A DNA stretch of 64,000 bases from Pedobacter sp. BS3 (GCF_008274585.1 NZ_VTRT01000003.1:372001-436000), one strand, 5' to 3'. Positions 27,414 through 36,099 are shown, counted from the first letter of the stretch. The notes: generated from the letters alone by a model not told the origin. Made by a program: numbers and translations.

Positions 27414-28268
27414 CTATTGCAGGTTAAACGCAATCGGGACGGTATATTGTACGCGTACTTTTTTACCATTCTGCTCACCGGCCTGCCATTTAGGCGATCT
27501 TTTCAGCACACGCACCGCTTCTTCATCGCAACCAAAGCCTATACCTTTTATTACCTTGATATTTGATACCGAACCGTCTTTTTCAACGACAAAGCTTAGC
27601 ACTACCTTTCCTGTGATGTTATTTTCCTGGGCATCGGCCGGATAACGGAGATTTCTTTGTAAAAATTTATAAAAAGCCTGCAAGCCACCGGCAAATTCAG
27701 GATTTTTTTCAACCCCTATAAAGATATCATTACTGCTTTCGCCCATATCTGTTCCCTGGCCACTCCCGGTTCCTGTGCCACTGCCCGAAAGGCTGGCGTT
27801 AACACCTGCACCGGCCATTTCACCTTTGCTATCTGTGCTGCCCACAGCAGCAGTTTTTAATTCCTCAATTGTTGGAATTTCATTAGTGGGCTGAGCAGCC
27901 GAAACCACTTTCACCGCAGCAGTAAACTTCCTGGTTTCTACTTTTTCCGGAGTAGTTTTTTCTACGGCAGGCGATGCCCCAGCAGCTTTAGGTTCTTTAG
28001 GTTTCACTTTTTTTAGCTGAACATCCACCATTCTAAATACCTCTTCGGTTGGCTTGGCTACAACTACATCCGGCTTATGACCTGATAATTTTTTCAGGTA
28101 TGGCATCATGATCATCACCGATACGGCCGTACAGGCAATGAATAAAGAGTAGATAAGACGGCGTTCGTAATTTGCACGCAATTCATAAGCGCCATATTCT
28201 TTGTTCCGGTTTTTAAATACAATATCGAGCCACCCGGTATTGTAAAGATTTGACTTAGAGGTTAACAT
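27414..28268 (-). CDS. TonB-family energy transducer
   Basis: The 284-residue protein has a short cytoplasmic start (DIVFKNRNKEYGAYELR, typical of Bacteroidota TonB proteins), one membrane helix at about 33-52, a Pro/Lys/Glu-rich and then Gly/Ser-rich periplasmic spacer, and a C-terminal TonB domain (NLRYPADAQENNITGKVVLSF and VKGIGFGCDEEAVRVLKRSP). Such proteins transmit proton-motive force from ExbB/ExbD to outer-membrane TonB-dependent receptors. No exbB or exbD is adjacent. Confidence 0.9.
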   Translation of the reverse strand: MLTSKSNLYNTGWLDIVFKNRNKEYGAYELRANYERRLIYSLFIACTAVSVMIMMPYLKKLSGHKPDVVVAKPTEEVFRMVDVQLKKVKPKEPKAAGASPAVEKTTPEKVETRKFTAAVKVVSAAQPTNEIPTIEELKTAAVGSTDSKGEMAGAGVNASLSGSGTGTGSGQGTDMGESSNDIFIGVEKNPEFAGGLQAFYKFLQRNLRYPADAQENNITGKVVLSFVVEKDGSVSNIKVIKGIGFGCDEEAVRVLKRSPKWQAGEQNGKKVRVQYTVPIAFNLQ

Positions 28269-28464
28269 AATTGATTCAATTTATCTATAAGATGATGCAG
28301 CTAACCGGATTCCATAAATGAGAAATCTCAGGTAAAAAATCAGATTTCTCAATAAAAACAATTCAAATCCGGGCTTAAAAAAGATATTTTATCATTTTTA
28401 CGACTTTTTTTTATTCTTTTTTGATTTTTTTCAAACTTTTTATGCTAATTTCACCGCCGAAAAG

Positions 28465-28472
28465 TATTTTTG
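28465..28472 (+). promoter_or_regulatory. -7 promoter element TATTTTTG before glnN
   Basis: TAnnTTTG match 32 nt before the ATG at 28505, within a strongly AT-rich upstream region of about 230 bases. Confidence 0.45.
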
Positions 28473-28504
28473 TTTAAAACTTTACAAAACTCACATAAAA
28501 CAAT

Positions 28505-30676
28505 ATGTCAAACCTTCGCTTTCAGGCATTAAATGCCGTTTTAACCAGGAACATTCCTGAAGTTAAACCACCTGCTGTAAAAGTTTCTGATTATTATAGC
28601 AGCAATGTTTTTGATAAAAAGAAGATGAAAGAATTTTTATCAAAAGAAGCATTTGAGAGTATCAGCAACTCTATTAATCTTGGTGTACCCATTGATCGTG
28701 AAATTGCAGAGCAGGTTGCTTCGGCAATGAAAGCATGGGCCATCAGCAAGGGCGCTACTCATTACACCCATTGGTTTCAGCCTTTAACCGGTACTACTGC
28801 CGAAAAGCATGATTCATTCTTTGAGCCAAGTGGCGATGGTGGCATCGAGAAATTTTCAGGCGAAGCCCTGGCACAGCAAGAACCTGATGCGTCAAGCTTC
28901 CCTAACGGTGGTATCCGCAGTACTTTCGAAGCCCGTGGTTACACCGCCTGGGATCCATCTTCACCGGCATTTATCATTGGTTCAACCCTATGTATACCTA
29001 CTGTATTTGTTTCATATACCGGAGAAGCGCTGGACTACAAAGCCCCGTTATTGAAAGCGTTAAATGCTTTAGATAAAGCTGCCGTTGCCGTAGCACAATA
29101 TTTTGATAAAAGCATTGAGAAAGTAAACGCCTCTTTAGGTATTGAGCAGGAATATTTCCTGGTTGACCTGGCGTTATACAACGCTCGTCCCGATCTGTAC
29201 CTTACCGGCCGTGCTTTATTCGGCCACATGTCTGCCAAGAACCAGCAGTTAGAAGATCACTATTTTGGTTCAATCCCTGAGCGGGTTATTGCATTTATGC
29301 AGGATCTTGAGATCGAAGCATTAAAGCTGGGTATTCCATTAAAAACCCGCCATAACGAGGTTGCGCCTTCGCAATTTGAGTGCGCTCCTATTTATGAGGA
29401 GATCAACCTGGCCATAGACCACAACCAACTGTTAATGGATCTGATGGATAAGGTAGCCCGTCGTCATAACTTTAAAGTGCTTTTCCACGAAAAACCTTAT
29501 GCCGGCATCAACGGTTCTGGTAAGCATAACAACTGGTCTATGATCACCAATACCGGCAGAAACCTGCTTGCTCCCGGTAAAACACCGAAAAATAACCTGA
29601 TGTTCCTTACATTCTTCGTAAATACCATCAGGGCGGTATATGAATATTCAGACTTATTAAGAGCATCTATCGCATCCGTAAGCAACGATCACCGTTTAGG
29701 TGCCAACGAAGCTCCTCCGGCAATTATCTCGATCTTCCTGGGAAGCCAGCTAAACGATGTCCTGGATGAGATTGAAACATCACGTGTAACGTCTAAAATG
29801 AAACAGGAGTCGGCATTGTGGACCAACATCCCTAAAATTCCTCAAATTTTATTAGACAATACCGACCGTAACCGTACTTCGCCGTTTGCCTTTACAGGAA
29901 ATAAATTCGAGCTGCGTGCCGTAGGTTCTTCCGCAAACTCTGCCAACCCGATGACAATTCTTAACCTGATTGTTGCCGATCAATTGAATAAGTTCAAGGT
30001 AGAAGTTGACAAGCTGCTAAAAAAAGGCGAGAAAAAAGATGTGGCTTTGATGACAGTTATCAAAAAGTACATCAAAGAATCTAAGGCTATCCGCTTTGAA
30101 GGAAACGGTTACAGCGACGAATGGGCTCAGGAAGCTGAAAAACGTGGCTTATCAAACATCAAAACTACGCCAAAGGCATTAGACGTGCTTGTTGCCGAGA
30201 AATCTGAAAAATTATTTGAAGAGACCGGTGTTTACAGCAAACGCGAATCGCATGCCCGCCATGAGATCCTGCTGGAAAACTACTATAAAAAGCTTCAGAT
30301 TGAAGCCCGCGTTATGGGCGAGCTGGTAAACAACGTGATCATTCCGGCCGCAATTGCTTACCAAACTGAGCTGATTACCAACGTGAAAGGCCTAAAGGAA
30401 ATTGGCCTGGGCGAAGAAACTTATTCAGCACAAATTGACCTGATCAAGAAGATCTCTACTCACGTAAACTTCATCAAAACCAATGTGCATGATATGATCG
30501 AGGAACGTAAAAAAGCAAACGTTATTGAGGATGCCCGTGAAAAAGCGATAGCTTACGATGAAAAAGTAAAATCTTACTTCGATCCTATCCGCTATCACGT
30601 TGATAAACTGGAGCAACTGATCGACGATACAAGATGGCCTCTACCAAAATTCAGGGAATTACTGTTCCTGAAATAG
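28505..30676 (+). CDS. glnN: Glutamine synthetase type III
   Basis: The 723-residue length and N-terminal VFDKKKMKEFL mark the GSIII class, which is much longer than GSI or GSII. Family motifs include AMKAWAISKGATHYTHWFQPLTG, FNGG-like PNGGIRSTFEARGYTAWDP, LGIEQEYFLVD (metal-binding Glu), LKTRHNEVAPSQFECAP, HEKPYAGINGSGKHNNWSM (ATP and glutamate site) and NDHRLGANEAPPAI. It condenses ammonia with glutamate using ATP. GSIII is common in Bacteroidota and cyanobacteria. The gene is monocistronic and ends in a strong terminator. Confidence 0.97.
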   Translation: MSNLRFQALNAVLTRNIPEVKPPAVKVSDYYSSNVFDKKKMKEFLSKEAFESISNSINLGVPIDREIAEQVASAMKAWAISKGATHYTHWFQPLTGTTAEKHDSFFEPSGDGGIEKFSGEALAQQEPDASSFPNGGIRSTFEARGYTAWDPSSPAFIIGSTLCIPTVFVSYTGEALDYKAPLLKALNALDKAAVAVAQYFDKSIEKVNASLGIEQEYFLVDLALYNARPDLYLTGRALFGHMSAKNQQLEDHYFGSIPERVIAFMQDLEIEALKLGIPLKTRHNEVAPSQFECAPIYEEINLAIDHNQLLMDLMDKVARRHNFKVLFHEKPYAGINGSGKHNNWSMITNTGRNLLAPGKTPKNNLMFLTFFVNTIRAVYEYSDLLRASIASVSNDHRLGANEAPPAIISIFLGSQLNDVLDEIETSRVTSKMKQESALWTNIPKIPQILLDNTDRNRTSPFAFTGNKFELRAVGSSANSANPMTILNLIVADQLNKFKVEVDKLLKKGEKKDVALMTVIKKYIKESKAIRFEGNGYSDEWAQEAEKRGLSNIKTTPKALDVLVAEKSEKLFEETGVYSKRESHARHEILLENYYKKLQIEARVMGELVNNVIIPAAIAYQTELITNVKGLKEIGLGEETYSAQIDLIKKISTHVNFIKTNVHDMIEERKKANVIEDAREKAIAYDEKVKSYFDPIRYHVDKLEQLIDDTRWPLPKFRELLFLK

Positions 30677-30694
30677 GCTGTTTTTAGATCACAT

Positions 30695-30740
30695 TACAAG
30701 ACAAAAAGTCCCGCAGCAATTCGGGACTTTTTGTCTTGTA
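30695..30740. terminator. Strong bidirectional terminator after glnN
   Basis: A 19-bp perfect stem (TACAAGACAAAAAGTCCCG and its complement at 30722-30740) encloses an 8-nt loop. The T-run inside the right arm and A-run in the left arm fit intrinsic termination in both directions. Confidence 0.85.
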
Positions 30741-30784
30741 ATCGAAATTCTATCAGTGAAGTTGTTAAACTTTTTTTCCACATC

Positions 30785-30842
30785 GATGCCTTCGACTGAG
30801 CTCAGGCTGACCACATTGGTCATGTTGAGCTTGTCGAAACAC
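30785..30842. repeat. Interspersed TTCGACTGAGCTCAGG-type inverted repeat
   Basis: CTTCGACTGAGCTCAGGCTG and, after ACATT, an imperfect complement GGTCATGTTGAGCTTGTCGA. From memory this word pair is a dispersed repeat found in many bacterial genomes; only one copy is in the window. Confidence 0.65.
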
Positions 30843-30878
30843 ATACAAATGCGGGTTATAAAAAAAGTTTAACAGTTT

Positions 30879-32468
30879 CTATAATTCAATTATTCGTGTG
30901 GCGTTTATCTGCTCCAAGAAGTATTCATCGTGCGATACGGCGATTAGCGTTCCCCGGTATTCGTTAATTGCGGCCGTCAGTATTTCTATATTCTGCATAT
31001 CCAGGTTATTGGTAGGTTCGTCCAATATAATCATATCGGGCGATTGATTGCTAAGTGTCAGGCAGCACAATATCAATCGCATACGTTCTCCGCCGCTTAA
31101 TGTATTACAAGGCTTGTCCCAATCTTCTTTGGAGAACAAAAACCGGTTAAGCCTGATTTTTATTTCATGTTCCTGTAACACGGTTGTACTGAATTGCCGG
31201 GCTTGTTCATATACACTTAACTGATTATTAATCAACGAGTAATCCTGGTCTATATATACAGCCGATTGATTCCCGGCTTTGTAAATCACTCCTGACTTGG
31301 GCAACAATTCTCCTAAAATAAGTTTTATCAACGTGGTCTTTCCAGACCCATTTAACCCTTTCAGGGCAATACGCTCTCCACTGGTTATTTGAAAGTTCAG
31401 GCCTTCTTTCCAAAGCGGCTGATTGCTATAATTAAAGTTGATATCCGAGGCTTTGAACAAGATTTTTCCTGTATGTAAGATGGAATTGCTAAAACCGAAT
31501 TTCATCTTGTCCAGGTCGGGTAATGCCGAACGCAATTCCCGCAGTTCACGTGTAATATCTCCCACCTTTTCACGATGTACACTCTTTATTTTAGAAGTAC
31601 TTCTTTCAGCATTATTCTTTAAGGTATTCATCATTATCCGGGCAACACCGGCTTTCTCCTGTTTCCTTTTCCCACGGATATCCGCCCGCTGTTGTCGTTC
31701 CAATGTTTCGCGTTCTTTTTCCTTAGCCTTTCGCAATACTTTTTCCTTACTCTGAATATCCTGGTTTAAAGCATCACTTGCCAACTGTTTTTGTTCGGCA
31801 TAGAAATCGTAGTTGCCGCCATAACAGGTTATATCTTGTTTACTCAATTCGCAAACCGTATTCAAAAGATTTAACAATGTTCTGTCGTGACTTACAACAA
31901 CCAGGGTACTGGCTGTTGACCGAACAAAATGGTACAACAATTGCCGGCCCCGGGAATCCAGATGATTGCTTGGCTCATCTAACAGCACAAACTCAGGCTG
32001 ATGAATGGAAATACCGGCCAGAAAAACCTTTGTTTTTTGTCCGCCGCTCAATGTTCTCATTTCCTGCATCAAATCCAGGTCGTTTAATTGCCAATGCTCA
32101 AGGGCTTCTTTGCATCGTTCTTCAATTGTCCAGTCGTCATTAAGCAAATCCAGGTTATCCTCGGTTACTTCGCCATTAAGAATCTCTTTCAGGGCCTTAA
32201 GTTTATTTTCTACACGTAAAGCCTGTGCAATGGTCAGGTGGTTATATTGCCCGAACAATTGAGGTACGTAATACGGTGGAATATCCACATGTAGCTGTCC
32301 GCCGGAAGGCTGTAACTCACCTGCCATAATTTTAAGCAAGGTAGATTTTCCAACACCGTTATTGCCAATTAAGGCTATTTTATCGTGACGATTTACAGTA
32401 AGACTAATCTCGCTAAACAGCAAATCGTTATTAGCATGTATATATGAAATATCCTGAAGGGTAAGCAT
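30879..32468 (-). CDS. ABC-F family ATPase with regulated leader
   Basis: This 529-residue protein has two ABC ATPase domains, no membrane segments, and a highly charged linker (about 225-320, rich in KEKE and RQQRADIRGKRKQEK). Walker A motifs are GNNGVGKS at about 35-42 and GLNGSGKT at about 365-372. Signatures are LSGGQ and LSGGE, with FVLLDEPSNHLD and MIILDEPTNNLD. It is shorter than the ABC-F at 3.0 kb and lacks its C-terminal coiled coil. Several ABC-F proteins of this size protect ribosomes from antibiotics, and the leader upstream can sequester its start codon, which fits drug-responsive control, but resistance is only an inference. Confidence 0.9.
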   Translation of the reverse strand: MLTLQDISYIHANNDLLFSEISLTVNRHDKIALIGNNGVGKSTLLKIMAGELQPSGGQLHVDIPPYYVPQLFGQYNHLTIAQALRVENKLKALKEILNGEVTEDNLDLLNDDWTIEERCKEALEHWQLNDLDLMQEMRTLSGGQKTKVFLAGISIHQPEFVLLDEPSNHLDSRGRQLLYHFVRSTASTLVVVSHDRTLLNLLNTVCELSKQDITCYGGNYDFYAEQKQLASDALNQDIQSKEKVLRKAKEKERETLERQQRADIRGKRKQEKAGVARIMMNTLKNNAERSTSKIKSVHREKVGDITRELRELRSALPDLDKMKFGFSNSILHTGKILFKASDINFNYSNQPLWKEGLNFQITSGERIALKGLNGSGKTTLIKLILGELLPKSGVIYKAGNQSAVYIDQDYSLINNQLSVYEQARQFSTTVLQEHEIKIRLNRFLFSKEDWDKPCNTLSGGERMRLILCCLTLSNQSPDMIILDEPTNNLDMQNIEILTAAINEYRGTLIAVSHDEYFLEQINATRIIEL

Positions 32469-32545
32469 AATTTCTTTCTTTAAGGGGTTAATGAATCCGG
32501 CAAACCCTTATATAAGGCTGCCGTTTATTGTCCGAAAGAAATTAT
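32466..32545 (-). promoter_or_regulatory. Start-codon-sequestering leader of the ABC-F gene
   Basis: In the minus-strand transcript, 32534-32545 and 32467-32478 are exact 12-nt complements (ATAATTTCTTTC with GAAAGAAATTAT). The second arm includes the first two bases of the ATG. Between them lies an inner hairpin CGGCA/TGCCG (32498-32502 with 32519-32523) around the palindrome CCTTATATAAGG. Pairing would hide the start codon. Confidence 0.6.
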
Positions 32546-32580
32546 ATCCTACATTAAATCGTTTTTTGTTTTTGGGTCTG

Positions 32581-32588
32581 CAAATATA
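32581..32588 (-). promoter_or_regulatory. -7 promoter element TATATTTG of the ABC-F gene
   Basis: TAnnTTTG on the minus strand about 112 nt upstream of the ATG. It would give a leader of roughly 107 nt that contains the whole start-codon-sequestering structure. Confidence 0.5.
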
Positions 32589-32698
32589 CGAATACTTTGG
32601 CGATTAGTTGTTACTCTCCATCCGGTATCAGGCAATGAGCGACAATTCAACAATCCTAACATTCGTAAACCTAAAATCTCAAATCGTAATTACCTCTA

Positions 32699-33355
32699 TT
32701 ACCACGCCTGGTCGCCAACTAAAGGCACAAAACGGAAGGTATCCAGCACAATCTTATCGTATTCGGTTTCGCTGACCCTCAGAACGGTAATCATTTTTTG
32801 TTGGTTCTCATCCCCTACCGGGATAACCATAATACCACCGATACGCAATTGCTTCAGTAATATTTCGGGCACAAACGGAGCTCCGGCTGTAACCAGTATC
32901 TTATCAAAGGGAGCCTGTTCCGGGATACCTTTTGAGCCATCGCCTAAGTAAAACTCCGGGCGATAACCCATTTTAGGCAGCACCAGGCGGGCCCGGTTAT
33001 ACAAATTCTCCTGCCGCTCTATGGTGTACACCTTTGCTTTCAGTTCCAGCAAGATACAGGTCTGGTAACCCGAGCCTGTACCTATCTCAAGCACCTTGTC
33101 GCCGGGCTGTATATGCAGTAATTCTGTTTGATAGGCCACGGTATACGGCTGCGATATGGTCTGACCGTCGCCGATAGGAAAAGCAATATCCTTATAAGCC
33201 TGCACCCAGAAGGTTTCGTCGAAAAAATAATGCCGCGGAACTTTCCCTATCGCACTCAGTACTGCTTCGTCAGCAATTCCCCGTTCTCTGAGCTTGACAA
33301 CCAGACGTTTACGGGCACCTTTTTCGCGATAATTATCTATGAGTTTATAGGCCAT
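32699..33355 (-). CDS. pcm: Protein-L-isoaspartate O-methyltransferase
   Basis: The 218-residue SAM-dependent enzyme repairs isoaspartyl residues in damaged proteins. It shows the family sequence RELLxxRGI-like KLRERGIADEAVLSAIGKVP, PIGDGQTISQPYTVA, the SAM motif VLEIGTGSGYQTCIL, KVYTIERQ, GDGSKGIPEQAPFDKILVTAG and GGIMVIPVG. Length and order are standard. Transcribed away from the ABC-F region's word-repeat spacer. Confidence 0.96.
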   Translation of the reverse strand: MAYKLIDNYREKGARKRLVVKLRERGIADEAVLSAIGKVPRHYFFDETFWVQAYKDIAFPIGDGQTISQPYTVAYQTELLHIQPGDKVLEIGTGSGYQTCILLELKAKVYTIERQENLYNRARLVLPKMGYRPEFYLGDGSKGIPEQAPFDKILVTAGAPFVPEILLKQLRIGGIMVIPVGDENQQKMITVLRVSETEYDKIVLDTFRFVPLVGDQAW

Positions 33356-33507
33356 TTCAGCACAAAAATACGGCCTAATCTTTATTTAAATACTATTTAA
33401 AACAAAAGCCGTTCAAAAACATTATATATCAGTAAAATACTTTTTAAGTACTTGTTCATGAAGATAATATTTTTGTTACTTTCGGGCAATTATTTATTTC
33501 AGGATAA

Positions 33508-34251
33508 ATGAAAAGGACGCTCAACCTCACACTTCTTATTATTCTATTCGTCAATTATCTGTCTAACGCTCAGCAGATAGTTAAAATAGACACCGTAAAA
33601 ACTAAATTTAGTTACAAGACCAAAAGCAATGAATATCCCCAGGAATATGCCTATTCCATAGGCTTCAATTTTATACAGTACCTGCAGATACCGGGTATAT
33701 TAAGCACCCAGAACGACAGTTACTATACGCCTTATTTTAGCGGGGTGATACTGAAACTGACCGATAACCAGATCAGCTATCGCTTACAAGGGTCTTACTT
33801 TAAAAAAGATCTTTCGTTTGAGAACAATTGCCCCGATTGCGAAATAGCGAACGGCAAAGTAGAAGATTATACCGTAAAGGTAGGCTTTGAAAAAAACATC
33901 ACCTACACACGCCTGCGCCCCTATTATGGCGCCGATATCGGGTACCGGGACAACGAATTTAAGGGTATTTCAAGCGATGGAAAAAGTCCGGGCACTACGC
34001 TTTACGATGCCCAGGCAAAGAAAAATTGCCTGGTGATAACCCCATTTATAGGTTTGCGGCTTAATATTATCGACCACTTAAGCATCACTGCCGAAGCCGC
34101 CATGGATATTATGTATGCTTACGAAAAGCAGGATAAAATTTATTATGACACCCCTCGTACGCATACACAGGTCAAATACAAAAAAATGGAGTACCTGTTC
34201 AGGCCGCTCAGCATGTTAACACTGCAATACAATTTCGGTACGCGTTACTAA
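33508..34251 (+). CDS. Predicted outer-membrane beta-barrel protein, unknown function
   Basis: I do not recognise the family. The 247-residue product has a signal peptide (NLTLLIILFVNYL, cleavage near SNAQQ). The mature part has alternating aromatic/hydrophobic strands with periodic turns (YSIGFNFIQYLQIPG, ISYRLQGSYFKKD, YTVKVGFEKN, PYYGADIGYRD, ITPFIGLRLNI) and ends in YNFGTRY, a C-terminal aromatic-rich strand typical of outer-membrane barrels. Two Cys in CPDCE could form a loop disulfide. It is monocistronic. Confidence 0.65.
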   Translation: MKRTLNLTLLIILFVNYLSNAQQIVKIDTVKTKFSYKTKSNEYPQEYAYSIGFNFIQYLQIPGILSTQNDSYYTPYFSGVILKLTDNQISYRLQGSYFKKDLSFENNCPDCEIANGKVEDYTVKVGFEKNITYTRLRPYYGADIGYRDNEFKGISSDGKSPGTTLYDAQAKKNCLVITPFIGLRLNIIDHLSITAEAAMDIMYAYEKQDKIYYDTPRTHTQVKYKKMEYLFRPLSMLTLQYNFGTRY

Positions 34252-34288
34252 GAGTGTTGTTGGTTGAAAAGCATGTTAATTTTGTGGA

Positions 34289-34346
34289 TGGACGGTGTCT
34301 TCACCGTCCATGGTTTCCTGCCGGGGCTGGTGTTATCCCCAGCCCC
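34289..34346. repeat. Two adjacent hairpins of the GGTG/CACC family
   Basis: TGGACGGTG-TCTT-CACCGTCCA (34289-34310, 9-bp perfect stem) is followed by GGGGCTGG ... CCAGCCCC (34323-34346, 8-bp stem). Similar units occur at 12087, 14591, 36055 and 56103. Confidence 0.8.
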
Positions 34347-34472
34347 AATAAAACCATTGTTTCATGAATGTTCTTAGGATAGTGGAGCATTCTTTACACT
34401 AAGGTAATTTTTGTAATAATTTTTTCCACTTTTATCTAATTAGTATCTTTAGCCCCTAAATATCAATATACT

Positions 34473-35168
34473 GTGCAGGAGCCCGAACATAAATTTGAAT
34501 CTATCTTTACTGTTGACTGCGTAGTCTTTGGCTTTGATGAAGGTGAGCTGAAAATATTACTGATTGAACGTAATGAAGATCTTTTTAAAAGCTGGTGGGC
34601 TTTGCCTGGCTACTATGTAGGCCAGGATGAAGGTATAGAGCATGCGGCTGAACGTATTTTGTACGAGCTTACCGGTTTGCGGGATATTTACATGGAGCAG
34701 CTGTTTACCTTTGGCGATGTTGACCGGCACCCTAAAGGACGGGTTATCACAGTAGCCTATTTTGCCATGATCAGGCTCAATGGACAGAAGGAATTAAAGC
34801 CTGTAACCAGCTATGCCCGAAAAGCCTTCTGGCATCCCATCAAGGATCTGCCTCAACTGGCATTTGACCACGACAAGATCGTTGAGAAGAGCCTGCAAAA
34901 AATCCGACGCAAGATCAGTTATCAGCCTATAGCTTTTGAGCTCCTGCCTGAAAAGTTTACGCTGACGCAGTTGCAAAACCTGTACGAGATCATTCTAAAC
35001 TGCAAACTGGATAAACGGAACTTCCGCAAGAAAATGCTTAATTATGATATCCTGAAAGAGCTGGATGAAAAACAGCGAGGCGTTTCATACCGTGCAGCCA
35101 AATACTACAAATTTGACCGGAGAAAATATAACCGGCTATTCCAGAAAGAACTATCATTTAATAAGTAG
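34473..35168 (+). CDS. NUDIX-domain transcriptional regulator (NrtR/AraR-like)
   Basis: From a GTG start the product is 231 residues: a NUDIX-fold domain (about 10-145) and a C-terminal winged helix-turn-helix (about 150-225; LTQLQNLYEIILNCKLDKRNFRKK). The NUDIX box region GQDEGIEHAAERILYELTGL has lost the catalytic REUxEE pattern (reads RILYEL), so hydrolase activity is unlikely. In Bacteroidota, proteins of this layout regulate sugar use (AraR in Bacteroides) and elsewhere NAD metabolism (NrtR), with the dead NUDIX domain as ligand sensor. The target here is unknown. Confidence 0.82.
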   Translation: MQEPEHKFESIFTVDCVVFGFDEGELKILLIERNEDLFKSWWALPGYYVGQDEGIEHAAERILYELTGLRDIYMEQLFTFGDVDRHPKGRVITVAYFAMIRLNGQKELKPVTSYARKAFWHPIKDLPQLAFDHDKIVEKSLQKIRRKISYQPIAFELLPEKFTLTQLQNLYEIILNCKLDKRNFRKKMLNYDILKELDEKQRGVSYRAAKYYKFDRRKYNRLFQKELSFNK

Positions 35169-35246
35169 GTAACGAAAAACCAGACCTTAGGGATTGCTCA
35201 TAGAGGAAAGTTAAAACAACTCAAATAAATTTAATTTTTTAATGCT

Positions 35247-35780
35247 ATGAAAGGTCTATTCAATGGTTTAAAAATTTTGCCAGTGGCCACCTGTATGCTG
35301 GTTGCTTCGGCAAGCTTTGCGCAAAGCAAAGACATTGAGGTTTTCAAGGCTCAGGAGGTTATTCCTGATAAGCCTGCTACGCAGAACAAAAACAATGTTA
35401 AGCGACCTGCGTCTTCTAAAGTTACAGGCAATTTAAATGTATTTTTCGGCACGTATTATTACTGGGTTCCGGGAACTTCGTACGTTGTTCCGGATTATAG
35501 CCGAAAACAGGAAGTAATACATACTTCTGCCGGGACGGGTGTGTTACCCGGAAGCATCAGGATCAACGCTGACGGCACTTATGTTTGGAACAGCAGTTGG
35601 GATCAAAAGATTATTAAAGGAAAATGGCAACAAACGGGCGATAAAGATTATCCGATTGAAATGATCCATGCACAGGAACAAAAGAACTGGCAGGTAGGCC
35701 TCCACGATCGTCCTAAAGAAGCCGATATCTATATTAAAGATGGCAGTACATGGTATTGCGGTAAAAAGGTTAAGCAATAA
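35247..35780 (+). CDS. Small secreted protein, unknown function
   Basis: I do not recognise this 177-residue protein. It has a signal peptide (LKILPVATCMLVASASFAQ). The mature part contains GNLNVFFGTYYYWVPGTSYV, PGSIRINADGTYVWNSSW, IKGKWQQTGDKDYPIEM and a C-terminal DIYIKDGSTWYCGKK. The Gly-Thr-Tyr-x-Trp / I-x-G-x-W pattern resembles small beta-sandwich proteins that measure like lipocalin-type domains. It is followed by a terminator at 35812. Confidence 0.6.
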   Translation: MKGLFNGLKILPVATCMLVASASFAQSKDIEVFKAQEVIPDKPATQNKNNVKRPASSKVTGNLNVFFGTYYYWVPGTSYVVPDYSRKQEVIHTSAGTGVLPGSIRINADGTYVWNSSWDQKIIKGKWQQTGDKDYPIEMIHAQEQKNWQVGLHDRPKEADIYIKDGSTWYCGKKVKQ

Positions 35781-35811
35781 CATTTTGCCTGTTGGCCTGC
35801 CATATAAACGA

Positions 35812-35853
35812 AGCTAAAAAGCCACGGCTTGTTGACCGGGGCTTTTTTTAGCT
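35812..35853 (+). terminator. Intrinsic terminator
   Basis: AGCTAAAAAGCC (35812-35823) pairs with GGCTTTTTTTAGCT (35840-35853), with the T-run in the right arm. Confidence 0.7.
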
Positions 35854-35876
35854 AAAGCAGGTAAAAGGCTTACAAA

Positions 35877-35990
35877 CCTGAGTTCGATTGATAACCCTGT
35901 CCAAAAGATTGCTTCGTCCTATCGTCCTCGCAATGACGAAAAAAAGTGCGTCATTGCGAGTGTAGCGAAGCAATCTCTTTGTTCATTTAT
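35877..35990. mobile_element. MITE-like composite repeat, copy B
   Basis: Begins AACCTGAGTTCGATTGATA. A very large hairpin follows: AGATTGCTTCG (35906-35916) and CTCGCAATGACG (35927-35938) pair with CGTCATTGCGAG (35949-35960) and CGAAGCAATCT (35966-35976). It aligns in inverted orientation with copy A at 17692-17877. Confidence 0.65.
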
Positions 35991-36004
35991 GCATTAATAC
36001 CCAG

Positions 36005-36072
36005 ACATACCAAGAGCTGTTTAAAAATGAAAAAGTTAAGTTATACAGAGGCTGCTGGTGTCTCCACCGTCT
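36005..36072 (-). repeat. Dispersed repeat copy (partner at 56105)
   Basis: Read on the minus strand it matches 56105-56163: the GCTGGTG-TCTC-CACC hairpin, then TCTGTATAACTTAACTTTTT and CATTTTTAAACAGCT. The other copy has CATTCTTAGACAGCT. Confidence 0.75.
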
Positions 36073-36099
36073 ATTGTTTAACCCTGTAAAACCATTCTT

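Larger units (their letters stand above)
35781..36099. other. Spacer: terminator plus two dispersed repeats
   Basis: No gene. It contains the terminator at 35812-35853, MITE-like copy B (35877-35990) and part of a dispersed repeat whose partner is at 56105-56163. Confidence 0.7.
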
